Positions 42,801-50,840 of a stretch of DNA of 64,000 nt are shown here, piece after piece (position 1 is the stretch's first letter; each line of letters opens with the position of its first letter). Source of the DNA: Hirundichthys speculiger (taxonomy: Eukaryota > Chordata > Actinopteri > Beloniformes > Exocoetidae); contig JAGFBZ010000907.1 of the NCBI GenBank assembly GCA_018398805.1, positions 186,001-250,000 on the forward strand. The letters run 5' to 3'. The notes beneath the pieces are model-generated. The model ran no database searches. It had not been told where the DNA came from and saw only the letters and a program-made list of their open reading frames with translations. The translations under genes were made by a program, and so were the position numbers.

Positions 42801-44349
42801 GAGTCCATCAAGATGAGCCAGTACATCGAGAACTTCACCTGCGCCGGGATCCTCACGATGGACCAGGTCCTGCAGATGAAGAATGAGTAAGTTCTGCCAG
42901 TTGCACGTGCAAACTGGACTTGTTTCATTGTTGCGTGTTGCAGGCAAAGAACAGGAAGTTTCCCACGTCAAGTTACGCTGCGTATTGAAACCAGAGAGAT
43001 CAAGTCCATGATGGACTTCCGTGCTAGTTTATATATCTGCTTTCCCGTAAATGTTGCCTTTTAACGGCCGGCTGAATAGTTTGCGCACAATATAATCTCT
43101 AACCTCGGTTACAACTCGAGAAATGTTTGAAACGGAAAATGTAATGGAGGGAAGGAGAAGGAGTGGGCTCATTTGTGGTGAACTGGCGGCGGTGGCTTGC
43201 GGTCTGCAGCAGCTCTTATTCTGCTTTGCTCCCTCCATTCTTCCTCTCATCCCTCCCTGCACCCACCCACACACTGGCTGCCACGGGCAGCACTTTTGCT
43301 TGAACCCCCCGAAAACCACCAGTTGTGCATATTTGGGTCAAAACCCTTTTGTGGCTTCTTCAGCATGAAAGCAGGAGGAGAGAATAGCCTGTGGAGAAGG
43401 AGAGAAACTCGGGGGGGATTAAGGACCTGAAATAGATGGGACATAATTTGAAGCCCCGTTTGAACTCGTGGAACAGTCGAAGGGGCGCGCTCGGGATGGA
43501 CCCCCTGAAGACGTCGCGGGCTGCTTGGAGGCAAATGGGTCTTCCCAGATGTGTGGGAGTGACACAGGAGGCAATTAAAATAAAAACAAACTCACCTTTC
43601 TGGAACAAAAAAAAAAAGCACATACTTTGGGGCAACAGAACATTTCTGTAACCACACGAGCAGCCACCAAAGAGTCGCCACCCTCTTCTGTCATTGTACA
43701 TGCATGTCACTCGCTCTTGATCTTGGGGAGACGGGCGAACCGTAAAACACAGACAAACCCCTTTGAAGTGTTTGTCATACAGTAAGTACGGTGCGATTTT
43801 GTGGCCCCCGAAGTTTCCACCGTGGGCATCTGGTAGCACTCTCGGAGAGAAACCGCCAGTTATTTACGATCCACCCTCTGCTCGCCAGACAAGTGATTCA
43901 TGGTCAACGGGGAGAATCCTCATTAAGTAATTAAGGCTGTAATTAAAGCCTTGACTGAGGCCTGGTGTGCATGCAGAGCTTCTGCAGGTCGGCTCGTGAA
44001 GAGGAGGACGAACTGAAACCTGCGAGCACGCCCCACCTCGCCGAACGGGTTCAAGCCGGACGCGAACGTGTTCAGCTCCAGGCTGGCGTTTCATCATGTC
44101 GAATGAGTTGCTGATTACTTCAAGCTTTGAGAACCAGGAAGGATGTGTGTGCGTGGAATGCTTTGGAGCAAGGCCAGGGGGGGTGGGGAATAAAAAAATC
44201 AGTAGAGCTGCTCTTAAACACTCATGTATCTCTTTTACAGGGACATCAAAAACATTGGCGTGAGGCTGCCCGGCCATCTGAAAAGAATAGCATACAGCAT
44301 CCTGGGATTAAAGGACCAGACCAGCACCCTGAGCGTGTTTGCAGTGTGA
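17529..44349 (+). CDS. epha2: Eph receptor tyrosine kinase, EphA2-like (17 exons, frame broken in exon 15)
   Basis: A cell-surface receptor for membrane-bound ephrin-A ligands that signals by tyrosine phosphorylation in contact-dependent guidance and adhesion. Domains in order: signal peptide (residues 1-54), ephrin-binding domain (about 57-235), cysteine-rich/EGF-like region, two fibronectin III domains (about 352-560), transmembrane helix (about 570-593), [11 protein letters not shown] juxtamembrane tyrosines, kinase ([35 protein letters not shown]), SAM domain, and a C-terminus ending VFAV. GELGWLT and ETFNLF early on, the DADVG region and the kinase wording fit EphA2 better than other EphA or EphB members. 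All exon phases agree except exon 15, which lacks 4 nt. As read, translation stops after 880 residues; without the lesion the protein would be 1010 residues, against 976 in human. Teleosts usually have two copies, and I cannot tell which this is. Confidence 0.93.
17698..19833. other. epha2: epha2 introns 1 and 2
   Basis: Apart from exon 2 (18,273-18,352) these introns hold homopolymers: 16 C at 18,155-18,170, 19 G at 18,562-18,580 and about 20 A near 19,181-19,200. A 301-codon frame runs through exon 2 at 17,975-18,880. It is chance opening around the exon, not a separate gene. Confidence 0.75.
18273..18352 (+). CDS. epha2: epha2 exon 2: start of ephrin-binding domain
   Basis: 80 nt coding [19 protein letters not shown] and a few more residues. 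This is the first beta strand of the ligand-binding domain and the most EphA2-like signature in the gene. The acceptor is TTTCCCACAG and the donor GGG|GTGAGT. It enters at phase 1 and leaves at phase 0. Confidence 0.93.
19834..20482 (+). CDS. epha2: epha2 exon 3: ephrin-binding domain and first cysteine-rich part
   Basis: 649 nt, the largest exon, as in other Eph genes. It codes SVCNV...[10 protein letters not shown], the [14 protein letters not shown] strand, TIAPDEIT, the conserved [20 protein letters not shown] block, and the start of the cysteine-rich region ([17 protein letters not shown]). The ligand-binding cysteines are present. It ends TGCGAAG|GTAAGG at phase 1. The exon is strikingly GC-rich in third positions compared with its introns. 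Confidence 0.96.
20483..30863. other. epha2: epha2 intron 3 (10.4 kb)
   Basis: No exon was recognised. The intron contains a 74-bp TA microsatellite (21,766-21,839), C23 and G15 homopolymers (22,991-23,013 and 23,106-23,120), a CTT repeat near 26,269-26,294, a 14-C run near 28,293, an AAGG repeat near 29,777-29,800 and a T-run near 30,509-30,527. A hAT-like fragment starting GGCTGGGTGACATGA lies at about 21,645-21,860. A terminal-repeat-like stretch with CCATTAACCGCGAAATATAA ends near 24,296. Many overlapping 70-150 codon frames show no domain. Confidence 0.7.
21766..21839. repeat. TA dinucleotide microsatellite, 74 bp
   Basis: Uninterrupted TA alternation in epha2 intron 3. A run this long is usually length-polymorphic and forms a hairpin or cruciform easily. 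It lies beside a hAT-like fragment. Confidence 0.95.
30864..31020 (+). CDS. epha2: epha2 exon 4: cysteine-rich / EGF-like region
   Basis: 157 nt coding [19 protein letters not shown], then [20 protein letters not shown]. Cysteine spacing matches the Eph EGF-like region. It follows a very large intron (about 10.4 kb). The acceptor is GTGTCTGCAG, the donor CAG|GTGAGA, phase 2 at exit. Confidence 0.95.
31194..32137 (-). mobile_element. Antisense L2 LINE 3' end, itself interrupted
   Basis: Starts with ATTCA repeats (the reversed tail), then TTTTATTTGTATAGCGTCTG. It resumes at about 31,953 with AATGACAATTATCTCTAGGC, GCTTTACAGAGACCCAGAGC and ACTCCACTTTAGAAG. This is the reverse complement of the copy at 16,560-16,924, so the two can be compared base by base. 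The middle is a third element (31,238-31,952). Confidence 0.8.
31238..31952. mobile_element. Harbinger-like element inside the L2 tail (third nesting level)
   Basis: The ends are inverted repeats, GGCTGCGGTTACATG and CATGTAAACGCACCC reversed, differing at two of 15 positions. Removing the element and one copy of the 3-bp flank AAT restores the uninterrupted L2 sequence, so the target duplication is 3 bp. That fits PIF/Harbinger. The interior is full of symmetric GGAATTAA words. A minus-strand frame at 31,499-31,726 reads [19 protein letters not shown], resembling part of a Myb/SANT-like transposon protein. No transposase catalytic domain is seen. Confidence 0.65.
32391..32722 (+). CDS. epha2: epha2 exon 5: first fibronectin III domain
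   Basis: 332 nt beginning [18 protein letters not shown] with the conserved [12 protein letters not shown] and [13 protein letters not shown]. The domain ends with [15 protein letters not shown], the usual Eph F-G strand wording. The potential N-glycosylation site NYT is kept. The donor is ACAG|GTGAGC. Confidence 0.96.
32950..33080 (+). CDS. epha2: epha2 exon 6: second fibronectin III domain, first half
   Basis: 131 nt coding [20 protein letters not shown], then [20 protein letters not shown] and YRKK. It enters at phase 1 and leaves at phase 0 with AAAAAG|GTAAGA. The acceptor tract is TTTTGCCCCCAG. The YELTYRKK end is typical of Eph receptors. Confidence 0.95.
33164..34257. mobile_element. 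hAT element in epha2 intron 6, 1094 bp, exact 8-bp target duplication
   Basis: Begins TAAGGGCTGGGCAAGTTAAC and ends CGTTGCCCAGCCCTA, forming inverted ends. Exact duplication TTAAAAAG at 33,156-33,163 and 34,258-34,265. The termini are rich in GTTAACGCG/GCGATTAAT words. The interior is AT-rich with no long open frame, so it is non-autonomous. Confidence 0.92.
34343..34511 (+). CDS. epha2: epha2 exon 7: second fibronectin III domain, second half
   Basis: 169 nt coding [20 protein letters not shown], then an acidic glycine-rich end and QFETLPE. It enters at phase 0 and leaves at phase 1. The intron before it holds a 1.1-kb hAT element ending only 85 bp upstream of this exon. Confidence 0.95.
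34512..35660. other. epha2: epha2 intron 7
   Basis: No exon is recognised. A stretch from about 34,735 to 35,345 looks repeat-derived (GTGACGTCACGCCGGAGACG, later CTGTTGACCAGTGACTGATG), but its family and ends are not clear. A GC-rich patch lies near 35,515-35,580. Confidence 0.5.
35661..35760 (+). CDS. epha2: epha2 exon 8: transmembrane segment
   Basis: 100 nt. After AYLPPNKT comes a hydrophobic run [19 protein letters not shown] and LFL, then the stop-transfer RRR. One membrane pass places the N-terminal side outside the cell. The acceptor is TTTCTTTCAG, the donor ACG|GTGAGT, phase 2. Confidence 0.93.
36420..36800. repeat. Widespread teleost interspersed repeat in epha2 intron 8
   Basis: Contains ACTCAAAAAGTTATGGATGG, ATTTTGATGAAATTTTCAGG and a terminal GTCTGCGCTCTCCGAGTGCT. 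I recognise these as a repeat common in fish genomes, but I cannot give its class. No coding frame. Confidence 0.55.
37073..37362. mobile_element. hAT MITE in epha2 intron 8, 290 bp, exact 8-bp target duplication
   Basis: Starts CAGGGCTTGACACTGTAAC and ends GTTAGCGTCAAGCCCTG, giving inverted ends. Exact duplication GTATTAGA at 37,065-37,072 and 37,363-37,370. An inner pair (GGCTGTGGCTAGTAAC and CTAGCCACAGTGGCTGGTG) is also inverted. The end lies 151 bp upstream of exon 9. Confidence 0.92.
37514..37569 (+). CDS. epha2: epha2 exon 9: juxtamembrane micro-exon
   Basis: 56 nt coding [18 protein letters not shown]. The position matches the human RRRKNQRARQSPEDVYF region, but the human tyrosine in DVYFS is a cysteine here (DTCFS). 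The boundaries are fixed by phase (2 in, 1 out) and by consensus sites TTATTCAG and CCAG|GTATGA. Confidence 0.88.
37673..37795 (+). CDS. epha2: epha2 exon 10: juxtamembrane tyrosines and start of kinase
   Basis: 123 nt coding [18 protein letters not shown], then [20 protein letters not shown] and GA. The two tyrosines in [10 protein letters not shown] are the conserved autoinhibitory, SH2-binding sites of Eph kinases. The exon ends within the glycine-rich loop (GAG|EFG), phase 1, as in other Eph genes. Confidence 0.96.
38217..38236. repeat. Run of 20 C in epha2 intron 10
   Basis: An uninterrupted C homopolymer after CACATG. It would form a G-rich run on the other strand and is a likely site of sequencing or assembly error. 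Confidence 0.95.
38732..39445 (-). mobile_element. Tc1/mariner (Sleeping-Beauty-type) relic, antisense, in epha2 intron 10
   Basis: The plus strand reads the reverse complement of a salmonid/teleost Tc1 element in order: GGCAGCGCTCCACAAGCTTC, CTCCTGACGAAGCTGG, TTGTTGTCCTTAACC-like, GGAAGACCCACCCACAGCC, then GCTGATGTCTTTTGCTTTTC and CCACCAGAAGCTTCTTC. The middle of the transposase gene is deleted near 39,160 and the frame is lost. At about 0.7 kb it is under half the usual 1.6 kb. The left terminal repeat could not be fixed. Confidence 0.75.
39691..39876 (+). CDS. epha2: epha2 exon 11: kinase N-lobe
   Basis: 186 nt, the same as I recall for the human exon. It codes [11 protein letters not shown] (nucleotide-binding loop), [19 protein letters not shown] with the ATP-anchoring lysine, and [20 protein letters not shown] with the alpha-C glutamate. 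It starts with GT directly after the acceptor CAG, which can mislead exon callers. The donor is AAAT|GTAAAT. Confidence 0.96.
39973..40034 (+). CDS. epha2: epha2 exon 12: kinase hinge
   Basis: 62 nt coding [20 protein letters not shown] and K, which includes the gatekeeper threonine and hinge (TEYMENG). The length is the same as in human. It enters at phase 1 and leaves at phase 0 with AAG|GTGAGT. Confidence 0.95.
40196..40405 (+). CDS. epha2: epha2 exon 13: kinase catalytic and activation loops
   Basis: 210 nt, as in human. It codes [15 protein letters not shown], the catalytic loop [14 protein letters not shown], the magnesium-binding [13 protein letters not shown] and the activation-loop tyrosine in GTYTTS. 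All catalytic residues are present. The donor AGC|GTGAGT is followed 36 bp later by a hAT element. Confidence 0.97.
40442..41291 (-). mobile_element. hAT element with BED-finger remnant in epha2 intron 13, 850 bp
   Basis: Starts TAGTGCTGGGCGATATG and ends CATACCGCCCAGCACTA-like inverted ends rich in CGGTAT words. Exact 8-bp duplication CTTTGAGC at 40,434-40,441 and 41,292-41,299. On the minus strand (about 41,030-40,890) it codes [13 protein letters not shown], then [16 protein letters not shown], the first half of a BED zinc finger as found at the start of hAT transposases. The finger is cut by a perfect 57-bp palindrome. It begins 36 bp after exon 13. Confidence 0.9.
40867..40923. repeat. 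Perfect 57-bp palindrome (28-bp arms, 1-base centre)
   Basis: The left arm begins AAGTTGTAGCTGCGGG and the right arm is its exact reverse complement, with a single G between. It sits inside the BED-finger coding part of the hAT element, exactly where the finger sequence stops making sense. Confidence 0.95.
41389..41538 (+). CDS. epha2: epha2 exon 14: kinase C-lobe, non-canonical GC donor
   Basis: 150 nt, as in human. It codes [40 protein letters not shown] and [10 protein letters not shown]. The exon must end after GAG at 41,538 to keep SNHE|VMKAIN, so the intron starts GCAAGT, a GC-AG intron. The only nearby GT lies four bases further on (after GCAA) and would shift the frame. Confidence 0.92.
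41626..41815 (+). CDS. epha2: epha2 exon 15: kinase C-lobe end, 4-nt frameshift
   Basis: The exon opens [19 protein letters not shown] in frame, then reads STS and a TGA at 41,692-41,694. The expected continuation [20 protein letters not shown] is present in another frame from about 41,685 to the exon end, which closes with ADFDPR at the right phase for exon 16. The length is 190 nt; I recall 194 nt in human EPHA2, and family alignment implies 4 nt missing right after the PS codons. The sequence after the break shows no other damage. Confidence 0.9.
41816..42730. other. epha2: epha2 intron 15
   Basis: Ordinary intronic sequence with no recognisable repeat or exon. A 131-codon frame at 42,495-42,890 is open across the intron and into exon 16 in the correct SAM frame, but the consensus CTTTCTCAG acceptor at 42,730 marks the true exon start. 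Confidence 0.7.
42731..42886 (+). CDS. epha2: epha2 exon 16: kinase-SAM linker and SAM domain, first part
   Basis: 156 nt, as in human. It codes [40 protein letters not shown] and [12 protein letters not shown]. The SAM tryptophan (EWLESI) and the conserved tyrosine (QYIENF) are present. The frame is intact and lacks the exon 15 shift. Phase 2 in and out; donor GA|GTAAGT. Confidence 0.95.
   Translation, partial: RVHPPAQHQRVGRFSLQVGVRMAGVHQDEPVHRELHLRRDPHDGPGPADEE
42887..44240. other. epha2: epha2 intron 16
   Basis: No exon or well-defined repeat is seen. The minus-strand frames of 137 and 159 codons (43,864-44,277 and 43,360-43,839) have no domain and overlap the receptor gene. Confidence 0.6.
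44241..44349 (+). CDS. epha2: epha2 exon 17: SAM domain end and C-terminus
   Basis: 109 nt coding [20 protein letters not shown] and [15 protein letters not shown], with TGA at 44,347-44,349. The SAM helix 5 wording ([18 protein letters not shown]) is near-universal in Eph receptors. The last residues FAV form a hydrophobic-x-hydrophobic PDZ-binding end. In human EphA2 it is GIPI. Confidence 0.95.
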
Positions 44350-46120
44350 TCCTCACAATGAAGGGAAACTCAAACGGAGCACTGCAGCAGGCCGCCCTTT
44401 GAACTCGAGGCTGAGCTGGAGAAACACTGCAGGGACGGCTTTGGATCAACAGAACCGAGAGAACTGTGCCATCCTCTGGGCCGACAAAAATCACATTGAC
44501 ATGTACATTTTTTTTTTTCCTTCTTTTTCCTACTGGGAATGGAGCCCATACACAGCAACAGATGCATCAAGTAGATTCTGTATTTTTAAATATCTATTTT
44601 TTTATAATACGTCTTCTTTACAGATTTATTGCTTGTGCATTTTTTTTTGTTTGTTTTCATTTTCCATTCCTGCTCCATGAGAAAAAAAAAAAGAAGAATC
44701 AACAATCTGCTTAAGCTTTTCATAATTGCACCCTGAGTTTGTTGCAGACAAACAAACGAACAGGAAGTACAGTACGTGGGAGCGGCAGAGTCCAGTCTCG
44801 GCTCAGTTTTTGGTCAGTGCTGATGTCACAGAATCTCCCTCTAATTAGCACTTTGCTCCATTTCCCGTCAGACCAATAAAAACGAGGCATCCGCTGGGGC
44901 CCGAAAATGAGCCCGAGCCGGTCCGGAGCCCGGACCAGGCGCCGCCGCCACCGCCGGCGGCCTCCTGCTGGGCTCTGTGCGGAAATTAAGCTATGACCTC
45001 GTGAGTGACGTTCGTGTGACAAAAGAGAGGACACGTGTGAGGTACTCTGTGTAGAAATTCACTTTTTTTTATTTTTAATTTTTTTTTTTTTTTTATTTTT
45101 CGTCTGTGTTGCGGCAGTTAACCAAAACATGGGGATTTAAGGGCATACGATAATGTAGCACTTGTGTCAAGAATCACGAAAACTTTGTTTGTTTCATGAC
45201 TGCGAGAAAAAAATAAAAAATAAGAAAGCCTTTAAGCTGAAGAGTCCCGGATGAAATGAAAGTGGCTCAGAGGAAACAGTGGAAGTGAATCGAGCTTCCA
45301 TTTGCTGCAGATCTGTAGTGGCTTATGAGCGCTGTAGAAACAAGTGGTAAAATGCACATACACCCCCCGCCAAAAAAAAAAAAAAAAATCTATTGTTGAG
45401 CTGGCGCCTTCATAGTTTGGTTCGTGATTTCAATTTTTTTTTTCTTTGCTTCTGTAGTTTGTAAAAGCTTTACCAATATTCAGCCATAACGCTGTTGGTT
45501 TGTTGGTTTGGGCGTCATCGCGTCGACAGGATGAAGTGACAGTGAAGTGCTCGACTCATTCCAGTAATTTAAACACGTTTTAACGTGCCCGTTTGTTTCG
45601 CTTTGGCCTTCTTGAATTAAAGCGGCTCTCCCGTGTCGTGGATCGAGTGTAGCAGACACCCCCCCCGGTGCTCTTTATTGATGACTGCAAACCTTTGTGT
45701 TACTGATGGACACCTTCCTTTACTTGAATTTTTACTGTGTTGATAAATGTATGATTCTGTTGAAGCTGGTAGAGCGTCTTTAGAAAAGGGATTTTTTTTT
45801 TTTCTGTTCATTCCTTTGGTTTATTGGTTGCAGTTACATTTGTACATTTTGTATAATTTCCCCAGTTTCACCATATTGCGCCAAATAATTGTTTTCACAT
45901 CATTTCTCAAAGCAACGTCTCCTACTTTTGCCGCCTCTCCAAATTTTTCAGTCGCTTCATCAAACTCTGTTTTGCAAATTCCTTCCTTTTTGCTCATTGT
46001 ATTATACTGTATTTAATAGTCTATTTATTTGTAATCTTAATTTATTTATCCTGATAAACACTGAGCTTGGTTTATAATTGGAAGTTGCTTGTTAATTCTC
46101 AATAAAAAGATTAAAAAAAG
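44350..46120 (+). other. epha2: epha2 3' UTR
   Basis: Non-coding sequence after the stop continues for about 1.75 kb to a canonical AATAAA at 46,101-46,106. T-rich stretches and ATTTA-like AU-rich motifs near 46,015-46,050 lie in the last 120 bases, a usual feature of regulated 3' UTRs. Several earlier A-rich runs could serve as alternative polyadenylation sites. The true end needs transcript data. Confidence 0.6.
46101..46106 (+). terminator. epha2: Polyadenylation signal AATAAA for epha2
   Basis: The first clean AATAAA in a suitable position after the T-rich 3' UTR. A GT/T-rich stretch (TTTCGTGCTCCTCCTTTATT) follows within about 25-45 bases, as expected for a cleavage region. Confidence 0.55.
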
Positions 46121-47329
46121 CTCAGAAATGTTTCGTGCTCCTCCTTTATTCTGATTGTTGTCAAGGGAACTGTATTTTTTTCCATCTCCCGGTGTGGAAG
46201 AAAAAAAAAAGGTTGAAAAAGGGGAGATGGGTTGTGCATGTAAGGGCACATCCCCCAGTCTGCAACTGAATGCAGCCACAAAGAATTTCTAAGAAAAACA
46301 ATATAGGTGAACCACAGGGATGCAGAAGAAAACAGCAGACACGTTTATCTGCACGCATTTTTCTTCACCCGCTCTTAATAACTTAACAGCGTTCAAATGG
46401 GGAGCTTCAGAAATAATAGGACTCCAAAGTCTTCAAACAAAAGATGAAGTCGGGCGCTGCATCGCGGTCCGATTTCAGAACAACTGATGAAACGGTAGAA
46501 TGAATGCGGATGCTCATTCAGGTCAGGTTACGAGCAATTTGGCAAGTAAAAGGCAACATATTTCTCATTGTTTTGGGCTTGAATGGTTCACAGTGTATAT
46601 CACATGTCACGCATGCAATAATTGTTTCCAGAATGACGGTTTTATGTATGTGAGTGGGTGCATTTGCAGAGTTTTTCTGCTCTGTTTGGTCCAGATTGTA
46701 AAAGCCAAACGGGGAATAAACAGGGGACCATCACTCTATAAATACAACAGATGCTACTGATGCTAACCCTAACCACTCAAGAGTGGAGGTCGTGTTTCTG
46801 ACCGTGGAGAAAGTCCACATCCAGATGCTCTGGTGATAAACTCACAGTGGCAGTATGTTCCTTGAATCACCACTAGGGGCTGAATCCAAAAGAGAGCCAG
46901 TCTCATGTTAAAATGTCCAACTTTGTGGCAGAAATAAACATATTCACCTGAACCTGAATTCAGAGCTGTGAATAAAGACCTTACTGAGTTCTTTTTAAAC
47001 ATTAATATGACTTGCTGTACTGTCAACCACCTGCTGCGACCAGCTTTGGATGAAGCTAACCGGAGAACAGTCGGAGGTTCGTTGGCTCCTCCGGTTTAGT
47101 CTGGGACCTTCGCTGGGACCCAGCCCAGACGGGGCCCCGGACACCCCCAAACTGTGGTCAGTTAGCTGGTTCCACTAAAGCTCTGGCTGGCCTCGTTTCA
47201 GCGGCTGCAGCATCAGAAATGAGGACGGATGGACAGATTTGACCAAAAGAATGAATGTACGATAACGTTACGTTACTTACTTTTTATTTATAAACTGGCT
47301 GTTTGAACTACAAGAGACTGGTGACTTAT
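46121..47329. other. Intergenic, no gene recognised
   Basis: Sequence after the epha2 polyadenylation signal. No exon, repeat family or RNA gene could be supported. A CAGACGGGGCCCCGGACACC patch near 47,128 is GC-rich but short. Confidence 0.5.
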
Positions 47330-47337
47330 ATACATAC

Positions 47338-49058
47338 TAGGGATGTAACGATATGGAAAGTTTGATATCTCGATTATAATGACCAAATTACCACGGTTTA
47401 CAATATTATCACAATATTCCTAATTGCTGTACAAATTAGGGATGCGCGCGATTAGTCGTCTAACCGATTAAACGTCCGCCCACTTTTTAGTCGGCACCAG
47501 AAATATTAGTCGTTTAAACCAATTTGTGTTTTATTCATGTACAAGGCCGCTTAACTGTCATACAGCCGGAGCTACAGAGCCGTCAGACAGAAGCCCCTTC
47601 TCCGCGGCAATGCTTGAGTAGACTGGAGTTTTAAAACGGCACGGTGGGAAGATAGTCTCGCAAAACCAGCGCGGTTTGCCGGTACTTTAATCTAGAAAAT
47701 GAAAACAAGGTAGTATGTAGACTGTGTCAGAAACAACTGGCATACAGTCACTCGACTGGAGCAATGCGCAACCACATTCAACTCAAGCATTTGGATGTTA
47801 ATCTGCACGAGACGACGGCTGCTGATGCTAGCGGTGCTGATGCTAGCGGTGCTAGCCACACTCAGGCCTATTTGACATTGTTTACCCGGAGACGTGTTCT
47901 CCCGTCCGGTCTTAGAGATTTTAGATGTTTGTTTAATTTTACACTCATATTTAACTGCGCATAGATCTTAATAATTCAGCAGCAATTTAACTTTTTTAGA
48001 TGTTACATTATTTGTTAACTTTAAGTGAGTTTTTTTCGGATGTGCAGGGTTTATATTCATACTGCACGGTGCAAAATGCTGCTCGTTTCGGTTGAAATAC
48101 AATTATAATTTAGATGTTTTATTAACTTGAAAGTGAATTAAAGCTATAATTTTTGTTGGATAATCTGCAAGATTCAATGTGTCAGAGGCAATTTATTTAT
48201 TTTGGTGGTTAACGTTTGACTGAGTTGCCTTCATGTTCACATTCATTCATACTGCACGGTGCAAAGTGTCTCGTACTTCAGCGGCATTTAAAATCCGACA
48301 TGGTTGTTGAACATTGTGATTAAAGGCTTAAAGAACTCTTGTTACAAACAATATTTTTTGGGACAATGTTCCAAATTATGTTTCGATGTGTCAATAAATT
48401 GTGCTAAATTTACACTGTTTTCTGAGTGTTTTCCTTTTTTTAGACTAGTCGACTAGTCTTAATTAAAATTTTCGTTTAGTTGACAGGGAAATTAGTCGCC
48501 AGGAACATCCCTAATACAAATGTCCAAAAAAAAAAAAAAGTTCAAATAATTTCACAAAATCTTGTAATTTTCTTGTCATACTAAAACATTAGAAATCTTA
48601 TCAAAATGAAACTTTCACATTAAAAGGACAAACAACTGGCACAGAAAGAGATTTCATTTTAAATGAACAAAATACATTACAGGAACAAACTTATTTGTCT
48701 GGTGCAAATTAAGTGAACACTTTAACAACAACAGTAGGTCAAAAACCTTAAATCAGTATAAATGTGCAAATAAATAAACAGTTACTTGTGGAAATTACAA
48801 TAAAATGTAAACAAGTGCTCTGCAGTCAGGATAATTGTCCTCCACCAGTTGTCCCTCTGCAGTTACGATGACGATGTTACAAGCTACATATTCACGCAAG
48901 ACACACTCGCGAGTTGCTCACGAGACTTGAACAAGGCTGATATTACATATCCTGGTTATCGGCTGAGATAATGAGATGAAGTCATACATAAACGGTAATC
49001 GTTATCACGTAAAATTTCACCGTGTTTTACTGTAATACCGGTAACTGTTCCATTCCTA
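47338..49058. mobile_element. Outer hAT element, split by a second hAT
   Basis: Begins TAGGGATGTAACGATATGG and ends ACTGTTCCATTCCTA, inverted ends with several mismatches. The flanks ATACATAC (47,330-47,337) and ACCCATAC (49,059-49,066) match at six of eight positions, a decayed duplication. Its own interior (about 47,340-47,436 and 48,522-49,058) is AT-rich and non-coding. The inner element is described separately. Confidence 0.7.
47437..48513 (+). mobile_element. Inner hAT element with BED zinc finger coding segment
   Basis: Begins TAGGGATGCGCGCGATTAGT and ends AGGAACATCCCTA. Flanking GTACAAAT (47,429-47,436) and ATACAAAT (48,514-48,521) match at seven of eight. On the plus strand, about 47,669-47,815, it codes AVCRYFNLENENKVVCRLCQ, then STGAMRNHIQLKHLD, a complete BED finger (Cys-x2-Cys...His-x4-His) of the hAT transposase N-terminus. 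No catalytic region follows, so it is an internally deleted copy. Confidence 0.82.
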
Positions 49059-49066
49059 ACCCATAC

Positions 49067-50832
49067 ACACTACCCAGAAGCCCCTGATGGCCCCTTAGAA
49101 AGATCCCAGATCTGCCTCTGCACAGCAGACCAGGCACTTTTATTCATTATTTATACGGTGCCAGGATGTTTACAGTTCCTCAAGGAGGTGCTTATAATGC
49201 TGCTGGGTGGGAACCTGTAATAAACATGCGGGGGCTTCATTACCTACTTGAACCTAATGTGCGGGCATCAAACACACATGCGCGCACGTTCTAACCAAAC
49301 ACAAATGCAGTCATTCTGCTGCTGGCCATTAATAACCTTTTAGTATTTTTAGATCCTCCAGTAATTATCAACTACGACAAGTAAACATGAAAATCTCAGG
49401 TTTAACTCGGATGTTTGCACCAGTCAGGAACAGATCAATTTCTGATTTGCCTGAAAGAATGAAACACCGCACTTTCTTTCTGACGCTTTAACAGCCAGAG
49501 CTGCAGTCTTAAAAAAAAGGGATTTACTTGAGTATAAAGAGAACAGACATGCATGTTATCATTTTGTTTTTATTATAGCATCCTGCAAAGCTCATAATTT
49601 TTACTTGCACATGAGCACTGCTGAAATCAAAATAAGGTAAACATGTGATTTTAAGGCAAGGGACTGTGCGGTTTTACAGTCGCTGCCAGGATGCAGCAGG
49701 AGATCGTTCACGTCAGCTGTCATTGTCTCATCCCCGAAACTGATACTTTTACTGATCACAAAAGAAAAACTAAAGTTGCTATTCGCATGAACAAAGCCTC
49801 AGATGTGTGCGAGTACTCCAGCATGTTGTGACAATTCAAAGCGAAGAAGATACATTTTATTACTCCTGTGCATGTTCTACTGTTCAGCGTATTATGTAAG
49901 CCTGTCAGGTCTAATCATATTTATCATTTAATGCTTCGTCTGAGATCCAAATGAGCACATGAATCAGACGCTCAAGCAGGCAGGTAGTATCACCGAAACT
50001 CAATATGCCTGTCCTGAACGTCTGTTGTGTGTTGCGTGAAAGGTTCAAAATGAAATTACTTTGAAATGAAATGATTGGGTTGACTGTGGGATCGCTGGTT
50101 CCCGCTCTGACTCTTTGTCTCCCTTTTCTTGCGCTCTCAGTGTTTATCATTACCATAGTGATCTGGATGATGGGCAAGCCTACATAAATACATAAATACA
50201 TAAATACGGCCCATTTTAAATGTAAGAATCACACGGGCTGTCGTTTAAGGTGCAGGTGAGTCATAAAATATGTACCAGAAGATCTCGTGTGTGAGTAATG
50301 CATCTATTCATCCGAAAGCTTATTTCATGCCAGAACACAGCTGAGTTATTCATTATACCACAAGACAGGATTTTACAAATCTGTGTAAGTTATCTGCGAG
50401 ATAATTATGTGAGCTCCAATCACAAGAAATAAGGCCTCCATTTTTCAAAGTAATCCACCTGGAATATGCCCGTGTGTCTGCCACCGACCTACGTAGCACC
50501 TTGAGTCATGTGCAGCTTTTTTGTGCCGGCCCTCCCGTGCTCTCTGATAAACCCTATCCAAATAAACGAGGATGTAATGTTATTTTCCACACGCTTAGTC
50601 CGAACACAGCCTCTGACGGTGCGGCATATCGGACCACGCTGTGATTCCTAAACTCAACCCTGACAAGCTAAATAAAATCAACAGAGCTCCCTGCTCTCGT
50701 TACCTACAACTGTAGGATTTTTTTTTTCCCCCTTCATCATAAAACCACTGAAGCTCCAGGAGAGAAAAGATCAGAAAATTGTTTTTGGATCCTTTCATAG
50801 CTTGACCTTTAGGGGGGTGGCGGCGTGATAGC
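49067..50832. other. Intergenic, no gene recognised
   Basis: Unique-looking sequence, moderately AT-rich. A short ATACATAA repeat lies at about 50,184-50,206. No exon, repeat family or RNA gene was supported. Confidence 0.5.
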
Positions 50833-50840
50833 GGAGCGAG

